From Altererythrobacter sp. (GTDB lineage: Bacteria > Pseudomonadota > Alphaproteobacteria > Sphingomonadales > Sphingomonadaceae), in the NCBI GenBank assembly GCA_011524425.1, contig WTKI01000305.1, positions 1-12,980 of the forward strand: a DNA stretch of 12,980 nucleotides, in the 5' to 3' direction. The notes under the pieces are model-generated. The model had not been told where the DNA came from, ran no database searches, and was given only the letters and a program-made list of their open reading frames with translations. Positions 1 to 5,449 of this stretch are shown piece by piece (positions within the stretch are counted from its first letter, which is position 1; every line of letters begins with the position of its first letter). The position numbers were made by a program, and so were the translations under genes.

Positions 1-1
1 T

Positions 2-1687
2 GGGCTAGGCGCGATGTCTGTTAGCGATAGCGGGCGTTATCTTGCCTATTCAGTGGACGATAACGGCTCGGAACGTTTCACTGCCCGGATTAAGGATCTT
101 GAGACTGGAGAACTCCTTGACGATGTGATTCCTGAGACCCTCTCCGGTCTTACATGGGTCGCGAATGATACGATGATCGCTTACGGTAAAGCCAATGCCA
201 ATTGGCGGGTCGACAATGTCCGGCTGCACCGCATTGGCACTTCGGCTGACGACGATATCGAAATCTACAAAGAAGAGGACATTACGTTTCGTGCGGGCGC
301 GGGCCTTTCAGCGCAAGATGACTGGTTGATCATTGTCGCCACTGACAGCGAGACGTCCGAAGTCCGGCTGGTTCGCGCCGATGATCCGACCGGCGAACAG
401 ATCCTTGTCAGTCCGCGTCAAAAGGGGCGCGAGTATTCAGTCGATATTCGCGGCGAGGATGTGTTCATTCTGACTAATGACGAACACGTGAACTTCCGAC
501 TTGCCAAAGCGACAATGGGCAATCTCAGTGAATGGGAAACCATTTTGCCGGGCTCAAACGAGTTCTACTTGACCGGGTTCGAACTGTTCAAGGACTTCAT
601 GGTGACAGAAGGGCGCCTTAACGGCTTGGATCAGGTCCAGATCCGAGCCTATGACGACCTTGCACAGGCGCAAACCATCGCGTTCCCGGAAGCCAGCTAT
701 AATGCAGGGCTGTCCAACAATCCCGAATATGACGTTGCTAAGCTGAGGCTTGCTTATGAAAGCATGGTCACACCGGATTCGGTCTATGATTATGATGTCG
801 CAAGCGGCTCGCTGGAATTGCTCAAGCAACAGGAAATTCCCAGCGGCTATGATGCTTCGCTCTATATGACCGAGCGGTTGGAGATTGAAGCGCGCGATGG
901 CACCATGGTCCCGGTCAGCATTGTCTACCGCAAGGATCGCGATCAGCTAAACGGTGGCGCTGGCGGACCGCTCCATCTTTATGCCTACGGCGCTTATGGA
1001 TATGCCGTCCCTCCCGGTTTTTCGACGACCCGGCTGAGCCTGGTTGATCGCGGATTTGCCTATGCGATTGCACATATTCGCGGCGGCGATGATCTGGGGC
1101 GGCGATGGTATCTGCAAGGCAAGCTCAACGAGCGGACGAACACCTTTAATGACTTTGTCGATGTTGGACGTGGGCTGGTTGTGAAGGGCTATACCGCTGA
1201 AGGCAAGGTCACAGCTTCCGGCGGCTCTGCTGGGGGCGAATTGATGGGGGCGGTCATCAATCAGGACCCCGCACTGTTCGGCGCGGTTGCCTCTCATGTG
1301 CCGTTTGTCGATGTGCTTAACACCATGCTTGATGAAAGCCTGCCGTTGACACCGGGCGAATGGCAGGAATGGGGCAATCCGATCACGTCAAAGCAAGCTT
1401 TTGCTTACATCCTCAGCTACTCGCCATACGATCAGGTTAGCGCGCAAGACTATCCGCCACTCTTAGTAACCGCGGGCCTCAACGATCCTCGCGTCACCTA
1501 TTGGGAGCCTGCCAAATGGGTCGCAAAGCTGCGCGATGTGAAAACTGACGACAACACTTTGCTTTTGAAGACCAATATGGGCGCAGGCCACGGCGGCAAG
1601 TCTGGCCGGTGGAATTCGCTCTATGAGACAGCTGAGGAATTCACTTTCTTCCTTTGGCAAATGGGCATGATCGAGGAGACTGAGTGA
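2..1687 (+). CDS. Oligopeptidase B-like S9 serine peptidase, 5' partial
   Basis: This is a prolyl-oligopeptidase family (S9) serine peptidase, closest in style to oligopeptidase B (PtrB), which cleaves short peptides after basic residues. The frame is open to the left edge, and the first codons (GLGAMSVSDSGRYLAYS) match the start of the beta-propeller region rather than a protein N-terminus, so the true start lies outside. Family members are about 690-720 residues, so roughly 130-150 are missing. Numbering from the ATG at 14, the propeller fills about residues 1-280 and the alpha/beta hydrolase domain follows. The nucleophile is Ser405 in GGSAGG, the acid is Asp491 in GLNDPRV, and the base is His526 in GAGHGGKSG, so the catalytic triad is complete. 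No frameshift is seen. Its TGA overlaps the GTG of the thioesterase gene, so the two are probably cotranscribed. Oligopeptidase B is favoured over prolyl oligopeptidase by sequence style, but specificity is inferred. Confidence 0.92.
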   Translation, partial: GLGAMSVSDSGRYLAYSVDDNGSERFTARIKDLETGELLDDVIPETLSGLTWVANDTMIAYGKANANWRVDNVRLHRIGTSADDDIEIYKEEDITFRAGAGLSAQDDWLIIVATDSETSEVRLVRADDPTGEQILVSPRQKGREYSVDIRGEDVFILTNDEHVNFRLAKATMGNLSEWETILPGSNEFYLTGFELFKDFMVTEGRLNGLDQVQIRAYDDLAQAQTIAFPEASYNAGLSNNPEYDVAKLRLAYESMVTPDSVYDYDVASGSLELLKQQEIPSGYDASLYMTERLEIEARDGTMVPVSIVYRKDRDQLNGGAGGPLHLYAYGAYGYAVPPGFSTTRLSLVDRGFAYAIAHIRGGDDLGRRWYLQGKLNERTNTFNDFVDVGRGLVVKGYTAEGKVTASGGSAGGELMGAVINQDPALFGAVASHVPFVDVLNTMLDESLPLTPGEWQEWGNPITSKQAFAYILSYSPYDQVSAQDYPPLLVTAGLNDPRVTYWEPAKWVAKLRDVKTDDNTLLLKTNMGAGHGGKSGRWNSLYETAEEFTFFLWQMGMIEETE

Positions 1688-2091
1688 CAGCGCTCTTCAC
1701 GCAAGAATTCACTGCTGCCCCTCACCACATTGACGAGCTTGGTCATGTCAACAATGCGGTGTGGGTTCAGTGGATTCAGGACTTGGCTACATTGCATTGG
1801 GATGCGGCAGCGCGCCCTGAGGACCTCGCTCAGTTCTTCTGGGTCGTAGTGCGGCACGAAATCGATTACCGCGGCAATATTGCCAGCGGCGATAGCGTGA
1901 TAGGTGAGACCTGGATCGATGGTTCAGCGCAAGGCGCGAAGTCTGATCGCCGTGTCGATTTCCGCGATGAGAACGGCAAGGTTATCGTTTCAGCGCGCAC
2001 CACTTGGGCAATGCTCGACAAGGAAAGCCAGCGGCTCGCAAGAGTACGTCCGGAAGTGATCGCGCCATTTCAGCCGAGTGCGGCGACGTAA
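1684..2091 (+). CDS. Hot-dog acyl-CoA thioesterase (YbgC/FadM type)
   Basis: A 135-residue single-domain hot-dog protein of the 4-hydroxybenzoyl-CoA thioesterase / YbgC / FadM group, which hydrolyses acyl-CoA or acyl-ACP thioesters in the cytoplasm. The family signature is near the N-terminus: Asp17 in DELGHVNN, where the Asp is catalytic and the HVNN segment starts the central helix. The length is normal for the family. The start is the GTG at 1684, which overlaps the stop of the upstream protease gene as GTGA, so translation is probably coupled. This GTG is preferred because the hot-dog fold begins immediately (FTQEFTAAPHHID). The physiological substrate cannot be read from the sequence. 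The gene ends 2 bp from the stop of the oppositely oriented ATP-grasp gene. Confidence 0.88.
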   Translation: MTALFTQEFTAAPHHIDELGHVNNAVWVQWIQDLATLHWDAAARPEDLAQFFWVVVRHEIDYRGNIASGDSVIGETWIDGSAQGAKSDRRVDFRDENGKVIVSARTTWAMLDKESQRLARVRPEVIAPFQPSAAT

Positions 2092-2093
2092 CC

Positions 2094-3269
2094 CTATTTG
2101 AGGATTTCGCCGGTCGCTTCGATCCGCGCTTTCAAGCCTTCCTGATTGATATTCTGGATCTCGATTCCGGGGTGGGCGTTCACTTCGATCACCAACGGAC
2201 CAAGATTGACGTCTAATACGATGTCAGCCCCGCAATAGCCCAACCCAACCGCAGGACCGCATTTGCCTGCCAGCTCCAGCACTTTTTGCCAGCCCGGAAT
2301 CTGGAAGCCGATTAGATTGACACCGGTATCAGGGTGATGCGTGATAGGCTCACCTTTGACCACTGCGCGCGTGATCTTGCCTGTCTCCAGCGAGACACCT
2401 GCGCCGATCGCGCGCTGGTGCAAGTTCGCTTTCCCGTCAGACTCATTGGTAGGCAGGCGAACCATTGCCATCAGGGGATGCCCGTTAAGGCAGATAACGC
2501 GCAAATCCGGCAGCCCTTCCGGGACCAGATCGGCAAGCCCCGGATCGGCTCGGATAAGCGGTTCAATCAGTGCTGCATCTTCAGCCGCTGAGTCGCCGGA
2601 AAAACCCCCGTCAACGATTTTGCGGATATGATTGAGCACATAATCCTCGTCCATTCTTGCACCAGAGCCACGGAACCACACATCTCCTTCGCGGCGTACG
2701 GACAGAACAATACCATCCCCTTGCGACCCGCGCGCAGGCTTGATCGCCCAGGCATCGGGCATTTCCTCCAGCGGTTTAAACGCCATCAGTTTCTGGTGGT
2801 CGTCAATCACAGCAATCGTCCCGCTGCAGGCGATCCCTGCTGCTTCCATTGCGACTTTTGCGGCGACCTTGTCGCGCGCCCTCTCAATCGCAATCCTGGG
2901 ATTGTATTTCGCGATCAGCGCATTGCGCATGTTGATCCCGAGTATTTCGTCGAGAACGCTCGCGACTTCAGGCGGTCTACCCAAGGGGTCGAGGACTTGG
3001 GCAGGTTTGGGCTTGGGCTTGAGCTTGGGCTTTGGCTCCGCCTCGAGCTTTTCTTCAGACTTCGCACGAAGTTTTGGCAGCAATTTGCGCTTGCGAGCCG
3101 TCTTTTTGACAGGCACCGGATCTGGCTTTGGCGCGCGCGCTGCTGGTTCCTCTTCAGGCAAGAGGATATCCGCTTCACGCATGGCTTCAAAGGCGCGCGA
3201 GACGATTTTGACGGTCTCTTCACGTTCAAGCTGCTGTTCAGCCACGAGCTTTCGTATATCGACCCGCAT
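2094..3269 (-). CDS. RimK-related ATP-grasp amidoligase with charged N-terminal extension
   Basis: A 391-residue ATP-grasp ligase of the alpha-L-glutamate-ligase-related family (TIGR02291 type, recognised by eye). These enzymes are thought to join an amino acid or amine to a carboxylate using ATP; no substrate is established that I know of. The catalytic part starts near residue 93 (VLDPLGRPP, LGINMRN). It has the ATP-binding lysine and glycine loop at 177-186 (KPARGSQGDG), DLRV at 255-258, RLPT at 271-274, the NLHQ segment at 282-285 and the metal-binding ExN motif at 362-364 (EVNAHPG). Residues 1-45 look helical and acidic; residues 46-91 form a Lys/Pro/Glu-rich linker. This N-terminal region of about 90 residues is longer than in relatives I know. 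The ATG directly follows the stop of the membrane-protein gene (TAGATG) and has a strong ribosome binding site, so it is the last gene of a three-gene operon. Confidence 0.87.
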   Translation of the reverse strand: MRVDIRKLVAEQQLEREETVKIVSRAFEAMREADILLPEEEPAARAPKPDPVPVKKTARKRKLLPKLRAKSEEKLEAEPKPKLKPKPKPAQVLDPLGRPPEVASVLDEILGINMRNALIAKYNPRIAIERARDKVAAKVAMEAAGIACSGTIAVIDDHQKLMAFKPLEEMPDAWAIKPARGSQGDGIVLSVRREGDVWFRGSGARMDEDYVLNHIRKIVDGGFSGDSAAEDAALIEPLIRADPGLADLVPEGLPDLRVICLNGHPLMAMVRLPTNESDGKANLHQRAIGAGVSLETGKITRAVVKGEPITHHPDTGVNLIGFQIPGWQKVLELAGKCGPAVGLGYCGADIVLDVNLGPLVIEVNAHPGIEIQNINQEGLKARIEATGEILK

Positions 3270-4355
3270 CTACACATCCTCCTCTCGCCGGATGATCCAC
3301 GCATTGTGTTTCATCGGCCTTGATGAGGAGTTCAAGCGGGCTTTGTCCTGGGCCCGGCGATAGTATCGGGGTTGAGGAATTCGCCTTCTTGCGGACGATT
3401 TGAGATCCTCTGCAGAATGGATGACCCACATGCCTTTTAGCGGTGGGGCGCGCTCTTGCGCTTCTTCCGTCCTGCTCTTGCCGGCCAGGAAATCCTCGAC
3501 TTCCTGGTCAGCCAGACCTTGGTCTTCTTCAAGTTCAAGGTCGAGCTGATCGCCTTCGCGAGCCAGCCTTCGCCGTTCAAGCCAGATCGGCGCAAAGCGC
3601 TTGATCTCCATAATCCGCAAGCCGCGGTATCGGCCAAGAACGGCGATTGCTATGGCGGTGAACGCTGGCATCAACAATGGGGAGGCTTCTATCAAAGACA
3701 GTGCGAGGTTTGAAACCATCACGAACTGAATCACGATTGCGATGATAAAGGTATTTAACGCGATTAGAGCGGCCTCTTTGGGCCCGTCCTTTTCCCATTG
3801 TTTCCACCAGCGTTCGACCACCAATGCACAGACGACAACCGGGAAGGCGTCGACCTGAAGCTCGGTATCGAGAATTATTTGCAAGCCTACGAGGACCAGT
3901 ACGATCAGGGATATCAGAACCCCGAGGAATCCCACCCGTGTCATGCGCAGTTTCAGTAGGCTTGGGGCCAGGATCATCCCGACGAGCACTGAGGCTCCTA
4001 GAACGATTGGTCCCATGATCGGTCCGATTTGCAAGAACGCCAAGGCAATCAGCATCGGCGTAAACAGCCCGAAAGCCTTCAAACCGACAAAGCTCCGCAC
4101 AAGCACCACAAGGAACGCCCCGAGCGGCAGGACCATCAACAGGTTGGATGGTTTAAGGCCCCAGATGGCGTAAGATGTGGCAGTTCCCTCGAAAGACGAG
4201 GGCAGTGCAAAGAAGCTACCTGTGTTCCAGAAGCCGAGTACGACAAGTATCGCCAGGATCAACCCAACGACAAGACCGATGTAGAAGGGGCGCCTGACTT
4301 GTGGAGTCGCGCGCTCCCGTATGTGTTTTAGTTTCCTGATCAGATCAGAAAACAT
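3270..4355 (-). CDS. 7TM membrane protein of the inactive-transglutaminase-associated family, lacking the transglutaminase domain
   Basis: A 361-residue polytopic membrane protein. The segment LLMVLPLGAFLVVLVRSFVG with the following GLKAFGLFTPMLIALAF strongly resembles the domain called 'seven transmembrane helices usually fused to an inactive transglutaminase' (PF14402 type). Predicted membrane segments are about 22-42, 72-90, 92-110, 112-131, 141-162, 168-181, 196-220 and 222-241. In relatives I know, a periplasmic transglutaminase-like domain of more than 100 residues lies between the first helix and the rest; here only about 30 residues (43-71) remain. A soluble tail of about 120 residues follows the last helix, with an acidic stretch (267-300) and two W-[VI]-I-x3-E-D-[LV] motifs, one forming the C-terminus. 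The ATG at 4355 overlaps the beta-barrel gene by 11 bp; an in-frame GTG at 4388 is possible but has no ribosome binding site. The downstream ATP-grasp gene follows with no gap. Confidence 0.85.
   Translation of the reverse strand: MFSDLIRKLKHIRERATPQVRRPFYIGLVVGLILAILVVLGFWNTGSFFALPSSFEGTATSYAIWGLKPSNLLMVLPLGAFLVVLVRSFVGLKAFGLFTPMLIALAFLQIGPIMGPIVLGASVLVGMILAPSLLKLRMTRVGFLGVLISLIVLVLVGLQIILDTELQVDAFPVVVCALVVERWWKQWEKDGPKEAALIALNTFIIAIVIQFVMVSNLALSLIEASPLLMPAFTAIAIAVLGRYRGLRIMEIKRFAPIWLERRRLAREGDQLDLELEEDQGLADQEVEDFLAGKSRTEEAQERAPPLKGMWVIHSAEDLKSSARRRIPQPRYYRRAQDKARLNSSSRPMKHNAWIIRREEDV
3278..3284 (-). promoter_or_regulatory. Ribosome binding site of the ATP-grasp ligase gene
   Basis: The minus strand reads GAGGAGG, 8 nt before the ATG at 3267-3269. 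The site lies inside the last codons of the membrane-protein gene. This strong Shine-Dalgarno sequence confirms the long form of the ligase, with its charged N-terminal extension, rather than a start at the conserved domain. Confidence 0.8.
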
Positions 4356-5280
4356 ACCCCACCGACAAAGTGAGGCGGTAACCTTCACGATCGCGCGTAG
4401 GTAAGTTGCTGCTAGAGAAGATGTACTTCGCTTCAGCTTCTACGCGCCAGCGATCGGGCCACCAGTGCAGTTCGAGCTCCGGCACGATCAAACGATCCTT
4501 GCGCCGGTCTCCGTCAGGCGTGAGACGCCCGTCAAAACGTGTTTCAATTACCTCCAATGCTGGCCGTACACGCAAGTCAGGCGTGATCGGCTGAGTGTAG
4601 GAAACTTTAGCGGACTCGCGGTTGTAGCCGCGTTCAGGATCATCTGAAGTGATGGATTCCGCCCGCAAATCGAAATTGATGTAATGATACCGTCCCATCC
4701 GGTGGCGATAGCCAACGTCTACGCGCGGGCCTTGCCCGGTTGTTTGTGGGTCGGAGCCATTGTCATATTCGCGCTCGCGCCATGTGCCGCGCACCCGGAC
4801 ACGGTGCTCGCGGACCGGCTCGTAAGTGACGCGAACAGAGCCCTGAAGCTCGTCTGTGTCGCTGGATTCAGCTGTAATCAGATCATCGTAGTATCGCCCG
4901 CGAACTTGGACTTCCCAGTCATCGTCGAATTCCTGTTCCACCATCACAGTGATGCGGTCGCGGTTGCTGTCGCTGCGGCCTTCGCCCAACCGGACGACTT
5001 CGATGCGGTCTGCTTCGACGCGGAAACGCGTGTCGTCGTCTTCCAAGTCGAGGCCGACTTGCCCACGGAATGTGAAAGCATCGCCGTTCACGACGATCTG
5101 CTCGTCGCGCGTCGCAGTCTCGGCACTGACAGCGCCGACCTCGACACGCGCGTCGGGATCGAACTTCCAAGTGCTGATGCTTTGCGCTTCAGCAGAGGTG
5201 GAAAACAGCGCTGCAAGCCCTGCAGCCAGCGCATAGCCAAAGGCCACGCACCCGCGTCTTGGGGATACTACCTTAATCAT
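4345..5280 (-). CDS. Outer-membrane beta-barrel protein, first gene of the envelope operon
   Basis: A 311-residue exported protein that I do not recognise as a named family. Residues 1-32 form a typical signal peptide: basic start (IKVVSPRRG), hydrophobic core, and signal peptidase I site SAEA before Gln33. The mature part is rich in alternating polar/hydrophobic strands separated by Asp/Gly/Arg-rich turns (for example FRGQVGLDLE, VQVRGRYYDD, VRVRGTWRERE, RVEAEAKYIFS). I count roughly 12-14 strands. The final strand ends in Tyr-Val-Phe, the aromatic C-terminus that the BAM machinery recognises in outer-membrane barrels. The mature protein has no Cys. It is read first and overlaps the membrane-protein gene by 11 bp, which ties it to the 7TM/ATP-grasp pair. 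The start is a GTG-ATG tandem (5283/5280); ATG is chosen, though neither has a clear ribosome binding site. A role as porin, anchor or surface target is inference. Confidence 0.8.
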   Translation of the reverse strand: MIKVVSPRRGCVAFGYALAAGLAALFSTSAEAQSISTWKFDPDARVEVGAVSAETATRDEQIVVNGDAFTFRGQVGLDLEDDDTRFRVEADRIEVVRLGEGRSDSNRDRITVMVEQEFDDDWEVQVRGRYYDDLITAESSDTDELQGSVRVTYEPVREHRVRVRGTWREREYDNGSDPQTTGQGPRVDVGYRHRMGRYHYINFDLRAESITSDDPERGYNRESAKVSYTQPITPDLRVRPALEVIETRFDGRLTPDGDRRKDRLIVPELELHWWPDRWRVEAEAKYIFSSSNLPTRDREGYRLTLSVGYVF

Positions 5281-5283
5281 CAC

Positions 5284-5449
5284 ACACGCACGAATACGTG
5301 CATACGATTTAGAAATTCCTAACCCTAGTTTTAAACCACGAAATAGGCATGAAATATCGGGTTTCCCGTGGCTTGCGCCTGAGACGGATGCAGATGGGGC
5401 TAACCTCGAGTTTAGTGCTTAACCAGAAATACAAATTTGAGGTCGGGAA
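5284..5449. other. Intergenic region upstream of the barrel operon, presumed promoter region
   Basis: These 166 bp separate the ftsK stop from the barrel gene start, both on the minus strand. It should hold the operon promoter, but I find no convincing -35/-10 pair. It has an inverted repeat GCACG-AATA-CGTGC at 5288-5301, just before the start codon, and a short hairpin CGGG-TTT-CCCG at 5358-5368 with no T-run, so it is not a good ftsK terminator. On the minus strand, seven codons (MHVFVRV) run from the ATG at 5304 to a TGA that overlaps the barrel ATG as TGATG; this may be chance. Confidence 0.4.

Noticed and set aside
2994..3060. The tandem GGGCTTGGGCTTGAG-like stretch as a DNA repeat element.
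   Set aside because: It encodes the KPKLKPKPKP linker of the ligase in frame, so codon-level repetition in a low-complexity linker explains it.
2628..3363. Long frames on the plus strand opposite the ATP-grasp and 7TM genes (up to 231 codons).
   Set aside because: They are antisense to well-supported genes, lack ribosome binding sites and show low-complexity composition mirroring the Lys/Pro-rich linker.
4356..4388. A longer start (GTG at 4388) for the 7TM membrane protein.
   Set aside because: It has no Shine-Dalgarno sequence and would overlap the barrel gene by 44 bp. The ATG at 4355 gives the short overlap usual for coupled genes and a cleaner N-terminus.
5336..5371. CCACG...CGTGG and CGGG-TTT-CCCG inverted repeats as the ftsK terminator.
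   Set aside because: The stems are short and no T-run follows on the minus strand, so they do not make a credible intrinsic terminator.
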